Shown here: piece by piece, positions 51,683 through 62,901 of the stretch | Layout: every line of letters starts with the position of its first letter | Numbering within the stretch: the stretch's first letter is position 1 | NCBI GenBank assembly: GCA_001549895.1 | Contig: AP014719.1 | Coordinates: 3,100,001-3,164,000, forward strand | Origin: Arthrobacter sp. Hiyo8 | Lineage (GTDB): Bacteria > Actinomycetota > Actinomycetes > Actinomycetales > Micrococcaceae | DNA length: 64,000 bases | Reading direction: 5' to 3' | The notes under the pieces: model-generated | What the model saw: the letters and a program-made list of their open reading frames with translations, nothing else | The model's database searches: none | What the model was told of the DNA's origin: nothing | Program-made: the position numbers and the translations under genes

Positions 51683-53298
51683 TCAGTTCCGTCCTTCGGA
51701 GTGGGTCCACAGCCTGAGCTGAAGATGTGCGAGCAGCCGTTGCTCTGCGGACTGGAGGTCGATGCCCGCCACTTCGCACGCACGCCTCAGGCGGTAATGC
51801 ACCGTATTCCGGTGGACGGCCAGTTCCTCTGCGCACCGGTTCACATCGCCGAAGAATTCAAGGTAGGTCAACAGCGTTGTGGCGAACTCGGGGTATCGCT
51901 TGCACAGCACGGTGATGCCTCCGTGCCGAAGGTCGGTCCTTGACGCCAGAAGCTCCAGCAATTCCTTGGTCAAAACGGTTGTTTCCACGTCGGCGTAGGA
52001 CGCCACATGGATTGAGGGTGTGCTTTCCAGGACCTTCAGTACACTGCGGACATGCTCCAGGGTGCCATGCAATGCATCGAGGCGTTCGACGACGGGTCCG
52101 ACGGCGGCCTGCACCTGGCAGTGCAGGTGGACCCTTGCGTCCCGGACAATGAGGTTGATGAGGCGGTTGATGGCCGGCGGGGACTTCACTGGGTCAAGAT
52201 CGGGAAGAATCATGGCTATTTCCAGGCCGATGGCTCCCACCACAGCACCTGGTCGGTAGGCCGCCGCATGGATCGATGCCACATTCGCCAACTCGCCGCG
52301 CCGCAGTTGCAGGCCCGCCGCGGACTCGTCGTCGCCTTTGGCGGAAATCAGGACGAGGGCCGCCGGCTTGGATGGATCGATGCCCGCGGACTGTGCCTGG
52401 GAGTGGATCTGCGGAGTGCCGCTGAGCAGGCTGGAGATCCTGTCGCGCCGCAGTGCCTGGGACTGTTCGTTGCGGTGCCGGACCAGTTCTATCGCCGCGT
52501 GCCGTGCAGCTCCGACCATGAGCTTGTCCGTGTTGGGAGCGAGGGGTTCCTTCCCTTCTTGAAGCCAGATGTACCCCAGGATCCGGTTGCCCGCGTGGAT
52601 CCCGATGGCCACCCGTTCCCGTAGGCCTTCCGTCGGGTTGGCTTCCATGTGGATGGGAGCTTCGGCCGCTTGCAGGTGCTTATAGACCCCGGACTCTTTC
52701 AACAGTTTTTGGTAGCGTTCGGGTCCACGTCGGGCCAGGATGGAGAGCCTGCGGAGTTCATCGACGTCGTTGGAGGCCGGTGAATACGCCAGGACGCGGT
52801 TTGCGGGATCCTCAATGACGACGTGGCCGTTGGTCAGGGTGGCGGTGGTCTGGGCGATGGCAAAAAGATCCCGGTGGATGATCGTGGACGCGTCCGTGGA
52901 AAGTGCTGGCTCTTGGATGCGGTCCTTGGCGATACTCTCCAGCGTGCCCCAGCTCATTGCGGGGGACACGGCAATCAGGCCGATTCCGGTGGGAAGCAGC
53001 ATTTCCCGGACGGCGTCCAGTTCCTCCTCGCTTCCTTTGACCGCGACGGCGGCGGGGTAGTCCGGAATCAGCTTCCGGATGCTCGGCAATGCCGCGCGAC
53101 CCCGGACTCCGATCAGCAAGACCAAGCTCCGCGTTGGACGGCCGCCTCGTCCTCGGCGTCCACGATCACGGTTTCACGAACCATGCCATTGTCCATTCCG
53201 GGAGGAACCAGCAGCTGCCCGTTGTCGACGCCGATGTCTTCAAGTATGTCGCTGAGCATGGCGCCAATGACATGCTCGGCAGATTCAAGGGGTGCCAC
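51683..53298 (-). CDS. PucR-family transcription regulator
   Basis: About 538 residues after one base is restored near 53115. The N-terminal part is a PucR-type ligand domain (DILEDIGVDNGQLLVPPG, GLIAVSPAMSWGTLESIA). A central GGDEF-like, PAS-like region follows. The C terminus is the PucR helix-turn-helix, CAEELAVHRNTVHYRLRRAC. In B. subtilis PucR controls purine catabolism; here it heads a glutaminase gene, so amino-acid or purine nitrogen are both plausible signals. The GTG at 53298 has GAGGAAG upstream. A palindrome, GCGGCTTAGCCGC (53318-53330), lies close before the start. Confidence 0.85.
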
Positions 53299-53569
53299 CC
53301 GTATTCACTTCCTCTAAGCGGCTTAGCCGCGCTCACAGCCATGAACATTACTCGCACTCAGGCGGAACGGAGTTGTTATTCGCGCACAACGGGGATCCCG
53401 CGAATTTAGCTGGCCAGACAGTTCCTTCCCTTCCGCTGGAACCTAGAGTTGTTTTCCGTCCCCCGCTGACGATCCAGCAGTGCAGCTGTGATCCAACACT
53501 CAAGCCGGGGGACAAGTTCTGGAGCATGCAGCCGCACCCGCGGAACCGGAGTCAAAGGAGACCCCTGGA

Positions 53570-55167
53570 ATGAAACGCACACTGAACTCGCCTGCGCCAA
53601 GCCCGATCGCCGGGGCTCGGATTGCCGGGCTTGATCCCGCTGATTCGCTGGAAAACAACCGGGAGCTTCTTGGCGACCGTTCAACCTCGGCGCAGGACTT
53701 TTCGAGCGAGGAGGCCGGGTACCACAAGACGCTCAAGCCGCGGCAGATCCAAATGATAGCCATCGGTGGAGCGATCGGAACGGGCCTTTTCATGGGGGCA
53801 GGTGGCCGATTGAACGGTTCCGGCCCAGCCTTGATCTTCGTCTACGCCCTTTGCGGGTTCTTTGCGTTCCTGATTCTGCGCGCCCTCGGCGAACTGGTTC
53901 TCCACAGGCCATCCTCGGGTTCGTTCGTGTCCTATGCCAGGGAGTTCTATGGCGAGAAGATGGCCTATGCGGCCGGCTGGCTCTACTTCCTCAACTGGGC
54001 CATGACGTCGATTGTCGATGTCACGGCCGTGGCGCTTTACGTCAAGTTCTGGGGACAATTCTGGGAGCCGCTGCAAACGATCCCGCAATGGCTTATCGCC
54101 CTTTGCGCCCTTGTCATTGTGCTGGCCCTGAACCTCGTCTCGGTGAAGATCTTCGGCGAGATGGAATTCTGGTTCGCGCTGATCAAGGTGGCCGCGCTGG
54201 TAGCCTTCCTCGTCGTCGGGGTCTGCTTCATCGTCTTTGGTGGGAAGACCGACATCGGCGTTCCAGGGCTGGGCGTGATCCTGGACCACGGCGGAGCTTT
54301 CCCGACCGGTGCCGTAGCGCCCTTGCTGGCGATCAGCGGCGTCGTGTTCGCGTATGCCGCGATTGAACTTGTTGGTACGGCTGCAGGCGAAACTGCCAAT
54401 CCGGAAAGGGTGATGCCGAAGGCCGTCAACACGGTCGTCTTCCGGATTGCGCTCTTCTATGTCGGTTCCGTGGTGCTGCTCTCGCTGCTCTTGCCGTTCA
54501 CGGCGTACAAATCCGGCGAATCGCCCTTCGTCACCTTCTTTTCCCATCTCGGAGATCCCCATGCCGCGGCCGTTTCGGCATCGGTGATGAACTTCGTTGT
54601 CCTGACAGCGGCATTGTCGAGCCTCAACGCCGGCCTCTATTCCACGGGCCGGATCTTGAGGTCGATGGCGGTCAATGGCTCCGCGCCACAGTTCACCGCC
54701 AGGATGAGCAAATCGGGGGTGCCTTATGGCGGCATCCTGCTGACAGCCGTGATCACTCTGCTTGGCGTCGGCCTGAATGCCCTCGTGCCGTCGCAAGTGT
54801 TCGAGATCGTTCTCGAGGTCTCTGCGATCGGGATCATCGGCGGCTGGGCAACCATCATCCTGTGCCACATCAAGCTTCAGGCCTGGGTCAGGCTCGGCAA
54901 GGCCGTTCGTCCGTCATTCCGGCTCTTCGGAGCCCCTTCACTTCATACCTCACGCTCGCCTTCCTTGCCTTCGTTCTTGTCACGATGGGCTTCTCGGAGA
55001 CGGGGCGCTGGGTCCTCGCTTCCCTTCTGCTCCTGATACCCCTCCTCATTGCTGGCTGGTTCGCTTGCCGCAAACGCATCCTGGAGGCAGCCGAGGCCCG
55101 GCGCGGCCACACTGGCGACCTTCCCGTCGTCGCCGGTTCCTTCTCCCAGGGCGGCCACCGCTCCTGA
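53570..55167 (+). CDS. APC-superfamily amino-acid permease
   Basis: About 532 residues after one base is restored near 54935. It is a twelve-helix amino-acid carrier of the AAT branch, with [20 protein letters not shown] in the first helix. [40 protein letters not shown] and [20 protein letters not shown] follow. The 60-residue N-terminal extension is polar. The start follows AAAGGAGAC. The stop overlaps the start of the decarboxylase gene (TGATG), so the pair probably imports and decarboxylates a basic or neutral amino acid. The substrate is not decided by sequence. Confidence 0.87.
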
Positions 55168-58047
55168 TGCACAACGAATTGATGGAAAGCGGAACCACTT
55201 TGCCCGGCATCACGCCCCGAAACAGCAGCGCCACCCTGACGACGGAAACCACTCCGAGCAAGCGAAGCCACGTGAACAGCCAACCTCCAAGGCAGGACAT
55301 CCAGACGCCCAGCAGCGCGTGGCGTTCGCGCGCTGACGCGTGGGAGTTTCTCGGGTACGCGTTCAAGCAGCTGGCAAAGGGAGGACAGGGAATCCAGTCG
55401 CGCTCCGGACTGCAGGACCAAGCCGTCCAGGCGCTGCGCCTTCTTCAGGCCATGGAACTGTATTGGGCGGCGCGGGGCTCGCCGCGTTGGCGCCGTTACT
55501 AAACTGCATGGATTCGGGCGATTACGACGCCGGATTGGACATGATCCGCGGAATGGCGCACCTGATGCCTTCCGCCGGTCCGGGACCAGTAGGTCCGCGT
55601 CCAGCCAGCCCGGGACCGGTCAGCCCGGACCGGGTCGGCCCGGAACCAGGGCAGTCCGGGGCGGAGCGCTCTATTTCGGGTGTCCCGGAAGACAGCCGGG
55701 AGCGGCGGCCGGCGAGGGAGCGTCCCCGGTTCGATGTCCTGTTTGTCGACGACATGACTGAACAAGAAGCCGAAGCGCTGAAAGCGGAATTGCTGGCCCA
55801 GCGGAGGCCGTCCGATGCCTTCACCTATGAACTCATCGTGGTTCCCAGCTACGAGGATGCGCTGGTTGCCTTGGTCCTGAACCCAGCCATCCAAGCGTGC
55901 ACTCTCCGCCCGGGATTCAGCATCGCCAGCAGCCAGCCGCTTGGCCGCGACCTGAGGAAATACCTTGCCGGCCTCGTGGGCCCTGACCTTGCCGGCATGC
56001 CACCGCTGGGCAGGTTCCTCAGCCTTGCCGAGCAGATCTCCGAGTTGCGCCCCGAACTGGACGTGTACCTGGTAGCCGGTGTGGCCATGGAGAGCCTCGC
56101 GGGCTCACTGACGAAGCGGTTCCGGAGGATTTTCCGCAGGCAGGACAATCTCGACCTCCACCTGTCGCTGTTGTCGGGTGTTGCCGAGCGGTACCGGACT
56201 CCGTTTTTCACCGCACTGCAGGAATACAGCCGGCGGCCGGCCAGCGTCTTCCACGCCTTGCCGATCTCCCGCGGTGGCTCGGTGGGCAATTCGCCCTGGA
56301 TCCGCGACATGGCCGATTTCTACGGCATGAACCTCCTCTTGGCCGAGACGTCCGCGACGTCGGGAGGCCTCGATTCGCTGTTGGATCCGCACGGATCGAT
56401 CAAGGAGGCCCAAGACTTGGCGGCGCGGGCTTTCGGTTCCCAGAAAACCTTCTTCGTCACCAATGGAACATCCACCGCCAACAAGATCGTCCATCAGTCC
56501 ATCCTTGCTCCAGGGGATGTGGTCCTCGTCGACCGCAACTGCCACAAATCCCATCACTACGCTTTCGTCCTCGCGGGAGCCCGGGTTTCCTACTTGGACG
56601 CCTACCCGCTGGACAAGTTCGCCTTCTACGGTGCCGTGCCCTTGGCCACGATCAAGGCCCGGTTGCTGGCCTACCGACGTGCCGGGCGCTTGGATGAAGT
56701 CAAGATGATCACTTTGACCAACTGCACCTTCGACGGCATCGTCTATGACGTAGAACGCGTCATGGAAGAATGCCTGGCCATCAAACCGGACCTCGTCTTC
56801 CTTTGGGACGAGGCCTGGTTCGCCTTCGCCCGGTCCCACCCCGTCTTTCGGCGCAGGACGGCCATGGCCGCGGCGAGGAAGCTTGGGGCCTCATTCAGTG
56901 ATCCCGGCTATGCCGCCAGGCACGCCGAACAAGCGGCATCTCTCCACGATCCAGTGACGGGTGCGCCCGCCGACGATGAACTCTGGCTGAAGACCCGGCT
57001 TATTCCGGATCCAGCGAAAGCGCGGCTGCGCGTCTACGCCACGCAGTCCACCCACAAGACCCTCACCTCGCTACGTCAGGGATCCATGATCCATGTCTTC
57101 GACCAAGACTTCAGCGAGCATAACCAAGAGTCATTTCGCGAAGCATATATGACCCACACCTCCACGTCGCCCAATTACCAGATCCTTGCTTCGCTCGACA
57201 TCGGCCGCCGCCAGGTGGAGCTTGAGGGTTTCGGCCTGGTGCAGAAACAGGCGGATCTGGCAACCATCGTTGCCCAGGCAGTGGCCCGCCACCCCCTGCT
57301 GAAGAAATACTTCCGGGTCCTCACGTCGAGGGACCTCATTGCGGCGCCCTATCGGGAAACCGGCAGTGCCATGCCGCTCCGGGATGGGCTGGCGGCACTG
57401 GCGGACGCCTGGCTGCACGACGAGTTCGTCGTCGACCCCAGCCGCCTCACGCTGGACATCAGCCGGACAGGGATCGACGGCGACACTTTCCGGCACCGGT
57501 ACCTCGCCGACAAGCACGGCATCCAAGTCAACAAGACGTCACGTAACACCGTGCTGTTCATGACCAACATCGGCACCTCCCGCAGCGCTGTCGCCTACCT
57601 GATCGAAGTCCTCGTCAAGCTGGCAGAGTCCTTCGAAGAGGAACGGCCGGCGCGGAAAACGGCAGACGAAGGTCTCGCCGCGGGGCTCACGGGAACCACT
57701 CCGCCGTTGCCCGATTTCAGCAGCTTCGCGGACCGCTACCGGCGCGATCCGCTCAGTCCTGATGGGGACATCCGTGCCGCCTATTTCGAGAGCTACAAGG
57801 ATGGATCAACCACCTACCTGTCCGCGGGAGACCTCAAGGCCAGGATCGCGGAAGGCGAGGAAGTTGTTTCGGCCGGATTCGTCACCCTTACCCTCCGGGC
57901 TTCCCCATCCTGGTCCCGGGCCAGGTCATCACCAGCCAGGCGCTGGAGTTCATGGAGGCTCTCGATACGCGGGAAGTCCACGGCTTCGACCCACTTCGTG
58001 GGTTCAGGATCTTCACGGACAAGGAGGTTGAGGAGGTGCAGCGCTGA
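55167..58047 (+). CDS. Orn/Lys/Arg decarboxylase
   Basis: About 960 residues after two bases are restored near 55475 and 57895. It is a PLP-dependent fold-type I decarboxylase with a long N-terminal extension (about 150 residues) rich in Pro and Gly. The wing-like region follows, then the PLP domain with FFVTNGTSTANKIVHQSIL, DLVFLWDEAWFAFARSHPVF and the Schiff-base Lys in QSTHKTLTSLRQGSMIH. The C-terminal domain ends GFRIFTDKEVEEVQR. It is coupled to the permease by a TGATG overlap. The product would be a polyamine or diamine. Which amino acid it uses cannot be read from the sequence. Confidence 0.88.
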
Positions 58048-58056
58048 ATCTGCAGA

Positions 58057-58092
58057 TTCCACATTGTGAAATTTGAATTTCCCCTTGTGGAA
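58057..58092. promoter_or_regulatory. Operator pair E (dctA promoter)
   Basis: TTCCA-CATTG-TGAAA (58057-58071) and TTTCC-CCTTG-TGGAA (58078-58092), centres 21 bp apart. They lie between the decarboxylase stop and the DctA-type gene start at 58166. Confidence 0.6.
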
Positions 58093-58165
58093 TGAAGTGA
58101 TCGGGATTACATTTGAAAACAACCCCCAAATCAGGGGCTGTTCCCAAACTGATTGGTTCAGATCA

Positions 58166-59655
58166 ATGAAGATCCCAGACTCTGCGGCGCTGAAGGCGAG
58201 TTCGGCTCCGCGGAAGAAGAAGCCACTGTACAAGTCGCTCTTCTTCCAAATTCTGATCGCCGTCGTCGCAGGTGTACTCATCGGCCATTTCTGGCCGAAC
58301 ATCGGGTCCGCCCTTCGGCCACTGGGCGATGGTTTCATTCAACTCATCAAGATGATCATCGCTCCGCTGATCTTCCTCGTGATCGTCACGGGTATCTCGG
58401 CAGTGGGCGACGTCAAGGCGGTCGGAAGGGTCGGGGTCAAAGCCCTCTTGTACTTCACCGGCGCCACGCTTTTCGCACTGGTTTTCGGCCTGATCGTTGG
58501 AAATCTTGTCCAGCCGGGTGCCGGACTGCACATCGATCCCAGCACTCTCTCCCAGGATGCGCTGAACGCAAAGACCGGGACTGCGCCGCCCAAGGATGCG
58601 GCTTCCTTCCTCCTGGACATCATTCCCACCTCTGTGATCGGCGCGTTCGCCAGCAACAGCCTGCTCCAGGTCCTGTTCTTCTCGGTCTTCTTCGGCGCGG
58701 CAATCGTCGTCATCGGACGCGAGCGGTGCCTCCCGGTCATCAGCCTCATGGAAACCGTCCTGGAACTGATCTTCAAGATCATGTCCTGGATCATGAAAGT
58801 GGCGCCCATCGGTGCCTTCGGCGCCATGGCGTTCATCATCGGCCAGTACGGACTCGATACCCTCGGGACCTATGCGCTCCTCATCGCCTCCTGTTACGGG
58901 GCGGCCATCGTCTTTATCGGCCTGCTGTTCCTGGTCGCCTGGAGTTTCGCCCGGGTGCCCCTGTGGCAGTTCCTGAAGTACACCCGTGAGGAATTCCTCC
59001 TCGCGCTGGGCACGGCATCCACCGAGGCCGTCATGCCACGGATCATGACCAAGCTGACCAACGCCGGTTGCTCCCGGGCCACCACCGGCCTGGTTGTTCC
59101 CACGGGCTACTCCTTCAACCTCGACGGCGCCGCGATCTACCTTTCGATCTCGCTGTTGTTCCTTGCCCAGGCCTTCGGCCACCACCTTGACCTCGGCCAG
59201 CAGTTGGCGGCCCTGGGTGTCCTGCTCCTGACGTCCAAGGGCATGGCCGGCGTACCCGGTTCGTCCTTCCTGGCACTCTCGGCCACAGCCGCCGCACTGG
59301 CATCTTCCCGGTCGCCGGCGTCGCGCTGCTCCTGGGTGCCGATCGGCTCATGGACTCCATGCGCGTCGTCGTCAACCTGCTTGGCAACTGTGTGGCTACG
59401 TTTGTCGTAGCGAAATGGGAGGGCCAGTTCGACCGTTCGGTCATGGTCCGCGCCTTCAACGGTGAAATCACCAACGAGGATTCCGCCATCATGCTCGGAG
59501 CCGAAGACGTCTTCGAAGAACAGGAAATCGAGCGCCTCAGCGAAGGACGCGAGCCTTCGCCGAAGTTCCGGGGCGGCCCGAACCCCGACGCGATACCGCA
59601 GTTCGAAATGATCAAACCGGGCCAACACCGGAGCCCCTTGGTCAGTCCGGACTAG
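58166..59655 (+). CDS. Dicarboxylate/amino-acid:cation symporter (DctA type)
   Basis: About 496 residues after one base is restored near 59300. It is a DAACS-family carrier for C4-dicarboxylates such as malate, succinate or fumarate. It has FIQLIKMIIAPLIFLVIVTG, the hairpin motif TASTEAVMPRIMTKLTNAG and the substrate helix VVPTGYSFNLDGAAIYLS. GSSFLALSATAA follows. The ATG at 58166 has only a weak ribosome site (GGTTCAGATCA). The operator pair at 58057 links it to the purine/glyoxylate regulon, where malate is an intermediate. A strong hairpin follows its stop. Confidence 0.88.
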
Positions 59656-59676
59656 GCACCACGCACCATTCCAGTT

Positions 59677-59707
59677 GATCGCCCCACGGCCCCGCCGTGG
59701 GGCGATC
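59677..59707. terminator. Bidirectional terminator between dctA and the SCP gene
   Basis: A perfect 14-bp stem, GATCGCCCCACGGC with GCCGTGGGGCGATC, and a three-base loop. It lies 22 bp after the dctA stop and 7 bp before the end of the convergent SCP-like gene. Confidence 0.85.
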
Positions 59708-59713
59708 GGTTAC

Positions 59714-60123
59714 TTAAGAACTTGCGAAAAGCGGCAGCAGCTCCGACAAATCGGCGCGCAGGCCCGACGCGGCTACCCGGCCGGCGTCGACGGCGGCGGA
59801 CCACGCCAAGCGGCCGGTGACCATCGCGAGCCAGGTGGCGGCGTCGCACTCTATGACATTCGGTGGGGTGCCACGCGTGTGCCGGGGGCCCTCCACGCAC
59901 TGGGTCACACCGAACGGCGGCACCCTGACTTCCACGGAGTTGCCCGGGGCTCGTGCGGTGAGTTCTTCCAGCGAGTAACGCACCGCAGTGGCCAGCACTG
60001 TGCGCGACGGCGGCGTCCCCGGACCCGTTTCTGGTCCGCAGTGCCCTGCCCGACGGCGGCCTGCCATGCGGCCAGTGCCGCGCGGCCTTCCTCGAGGCCG
60101 ATCCGGCGTCGTGCAATTGCCAT
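59714..60123 (-). CDS. Sterol-carrier-protein-fold protein
   Basis: About 136 residues after one base is restored near 60055. It ends with the SCP2-like pattern VIECDAATWLAMVTGRLAWS and SGLRADLSELLPLFASS, found in small actinobacterial proteins of the sterol carrier family. VRVPPFGVTQCVEGPRHTRG is another marker. These bind hydrophobic or nucleotide-like ligands; the function is unknown. It follows the asparaginase gene after 15 bp on the same strand, so the two are probably one operon. Confidence 0.7.
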
Positions 60124-60138
60124 TGTTCGCAGTTCCAA

Positions 60139-61153
60139 TCAGTCCAGAAGCGCCGAAACGGCGTGGCCCAGGCGGATCCTGCCCACAGAGTGGCCACCGC
60201 CGAGGACGGGCTCAACGACCTTTTCGAGGACGCTTGAGACGCCTGGAATGTCGACGGCGCCGGCAACCGCGAGAAGCGTGAGTCCAACCAGGGTGGCCGC
60301 GCGGGGATTCCCGTCCAGGATCTTCACTGCGACAGAGGCACCTGTGGGGTTGCCAGGACCAGGACACCTTCCGCACCGCCCTTGGCAAGCACTTCGAGTT
60401 CGTCCATGACGATAGTGTTCGCCTCGCCGCGGCCCTGCACTGCCCACGGGTAGTCCAACATGGACGTGGCGATGGTTGCCGCCCGGGCGTTGGAGCTCTG
60501 GTCCCGCGGGGCTTGGGCCAGGCGCGAGTAGGCCCGTGCCAGCCCGGTCAGGGAGAGCGCGGCCACCGGTGCCCGCAGCCATCGATGCCGAGGTGCGCGA
60601 TTTTCTCGCCGCTGTATTCCTCGATAACGGTCCGCACGCGGTGCTGCAAGGGATGGTTGGGCTCCAGGTAACTGTGCGTGTCCCAGCCGTTCTCGGTGCA
60701 GGCCCAGAGGAAAGCCGCGTGCTTGCCTGAACAATTGGAAGCCAACCTGGACTTGCCGTGCTCGGAACGGATCAACCAGTTGCGCGCGACTTCGTCCTGT
60801 GGCCATACCGACGGGCACTGCAGTTGTTCTTCACGGACGCCTGCCGCTTTGAGCATGCCTTCCACCACGTCCATGTGATCCAGCGAGCCCACATGGCTGG
60901 CGCAGGCCAAAGCCACCTGGGCGCCGCGGAGCGGAACCCCCGACTGCATCGACGCCAGGGCTTGGAAAGGCTTGAGCGCGGAGCGGGCATAGATAGGCGT
61001 GCTGATGTCGCCGAGCTGGGTCACCACGGATCCGTCACCGGAAAGCACCACTGCGGAACCGATATGGCGCGATTCGATGAAGCCGCTGCGTTCGATCACT
61101 GCCAGTTCGACGGCGGACTCAACGCTAAAGGTTTCATGCGAACTCAAGGGCAT
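60139..61153 (-). CDS. L-asparaginase (AnsA/AspG_II type)
   Basis: About 338 residues after two bases are restored near 60350 and 60565. It belongs to the asparaginase II-like family (Rhizobium etli type), with VESRHIGSAVVL-like IESRHIGSAVVLSGDG. RSALKPFQALASMQSG, LACASHVGSLDHMDVVEGML and LASNCSGKHAAFLWACTENG follow, then HLGIDGCGAPVAALSLTGLA. It would hydrolyse asparagine to aspartate and ammonia. The neighbours (glutaminase, decarboxylase, permease, dicarboxylate carrier) form an amino-acid nitrogen group. It is read away from the dctA gene. Confidence 0.85.
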
Positions 61154-61189
61154 GATGCAAGTCTAGGGTGAAGGAACGGTCTTCCCCGG

Positions 61190-62767
61190 CTACTCCACGG
61201 TCACCATAACGGACTGCCATCCCGAGGCGCCGTCGGGCACGGGATCCGCCCGCTTTTCGGTCTGCAGTTCGCCCGCTCCATCCGTGGCACGGACCTTGAT
61301 GTAGTGGGGTCCCGGAGTGGCGTCCCACGTGAAGGACCACTGCCTCCACGTGACAACAGATGCCTCCGCGGCAAGGGTGGCTTCGGACCAAGGGCCGTTG
61401 TCTATCTGGACCTCCACCTTCTTGATGCCGCGGGTCTGGGCCCAGGCCGTGCCACCCAAGGCAACCTTGCCAGCTGGCACCTTGGCGAAGGACTTGGGAA
61501 CTTCCAGCCGGGCCATGGTCTTGATGGGACCCCGCTCGGACCAGCCCCGGGTAGTCCAATAGGCCTTGCTGTCCGCGAATCGGGTCACTTCCAGGTCCAC
61601 CACCCATTTGGTCGCCGAGACGAAACCATAAAGACCGGGAACCACCATGCGCACGGGGTAGCCGTGTTCCAGCGGGAGGGGTTCGCCGTTCATGCCGATG
61701 GCCAGGATGGCATCCCTGCCGTCCTGAAGCACCTCCAGCGGAGTGGAGGCGCTGAAGCCGTCGATCGAGGTGGAGAGGACCATGTCCGCTCCGGGTTTGG
61801 GCCGGGCTTGTTTCAGCGCGTCACGGATGGGCATGCCCAACCACTTGGCGTTGCCGGCCAGGTTTCCGCCCACGGGATTGGACACGCACGTGAGCGACAC
61901 GTGGGTTTCGATCAGTTGGGCGTCGAGCAGGTCTTGAAAGCTCAACCGGACCTCTTGTTCCACCATCCCGTGGATCCGCAGCTCCCACTCCTGGGCGTTG
62001 ATCTCCGGCACACTCAAGGCGGTGTCGATCCTGTAGAAGTCCCTGGACGGGGTGAGCCAGGGGGTGACTCCCGGCGTCGGGGACTGGACGCCCGCGGGAA
62101 CGGGGGCAGCAGCCCGGGCGGGAGCAGGGAGTTTCAAGGAATCCCGCGCCTTGGCCACATTGCTGCGCGCGGCACTCAGGAATCGGCCGCCGCCTGCTGT
62201 GATGGCCGCTGCGGCAACGGTGACACCGGTAGCGGCGAAGAACGTCCGGCGCGTCGTGGCGGGACGTTCGATGCCTTTGGCAGCGGTGTCGGCAGGGGCG
62301 TCCGGGAAGGACTTCAGCCGCCAAAGCCGGGCCACCAAGAACCGAAGGACAATGAGTCCAGCCACGGTGCCGATCAGGCTTGGTATGGAATCCGCGGGCT
62401 TCACGCCGGCCCGGGTCACCACGGCAGCCACAATCACCGCACCCATGCCGAGGACGCCCAACACACCCAAGGCCCAATTGCGGAAGGCCACGACACCCAG
62501 CACGCAAGCCAGCGCGAAGATGGTCAGGCCCATTCCCACAAACAGCGCGGCTTTGTCATTGGTGCCGAACGTGGTCACGGCGAAGTCCTTCATCCACGGC
62601 GGCGTGAAGTCGATGAAGGTTGACCCCAGCGCAATCACAGGAGTTGCCCGGGCCGTAAAGAAGGCGCCGATCAGTTCCGCAACGGAAAGTACGACGGCGG
62701 CAGCGGCCACCCCGGCCAGTGCAGCCAATGCGGCGGGTCCCCTGAGCCAGTTCCTGAGCTTCTTCAT
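61190..62767 (-). CDS. Membrane-anchored sulfite-oxidase-like molybdoenzyme
   Basis: An intact protein of 525 residues. The first 190 residues carry about four to five membrane helices (AALAALAGVAAAAVVLSVAE, ALFVGMGLTIFALACVLGVV). A second hydrophobic stretch after TTRRTFFAATG follows. The catalytic part is the oxidoreductase molybdopterin-binding fold of sulfite oxidase type. The molybdenum Cys is in HVSLTCVSNPVGGNLAGN, and LPLEHGYPVRMVVPGLYGFV comes next. A C-terminal beta domain ends it. The substrate is unknown. Molybdenum cofactor made for xanthine dehydrogenase could also serve it. The ATG at 62767 is chosen because upstream in-frame codons lack membrane context. Confidence 0.85.
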   Translation of the reverse strand: MKKLRNWLRGPAALAALAGVAAAAVVLSVAELIGAFFTARATPVIALGSTFIDFTPPWMKDFAVTTFGTNDKAALFVGMGLTIFALACVLGVVAFRNWALGVLGVLGMGAVIVAAVVTRAGVKPADSIPSLIGTVAGLIVLRFLVARLWRLKSFPDAPADTAAKGIERPATTRRTFFAATGVTVAAAAITAGGGRFLSAARSNVAKARDSLKLPAPARAAAPVPAGVQSPTPGVTPWLTPSRDFYRIDTALSVPEINAQEWELRIHGMVEQEVRLSFQDLLDAQLIETHVSLTCVSNPVGGNLAGNAKWLGMPIRDALKQARPKPGADMVLSTSIDGFSASTPLEVLQDGRDAILAIGMNGEPLPLEHGYPVRMVVPGLYGFVSATKWVVDLEVTRFADSKAYWTTRGWSERGPIKTMARLEVPKSFAKVPAGKVALGGTAWAQTRGIKKVEVQIDNGPWSEATLAAEASVVTWRQWSFTWDATPGPHYIKVRATDGAGELQTEKRADPVPDGASGWQSVMVTVE

Positions 62768-62901
62768 GCAGGTTGTTCGTAGCCGGAGGCCCCCGAGATG
62801 GGTTGGACATGCTCCCTTCTGACTCATTGTCAAAGGTGGGCACGTCCAATGGAGGAGACAGCTTAGGAGTCCTGCCCCCGCACAAAGTACCCTTGAAGAC
62901 T

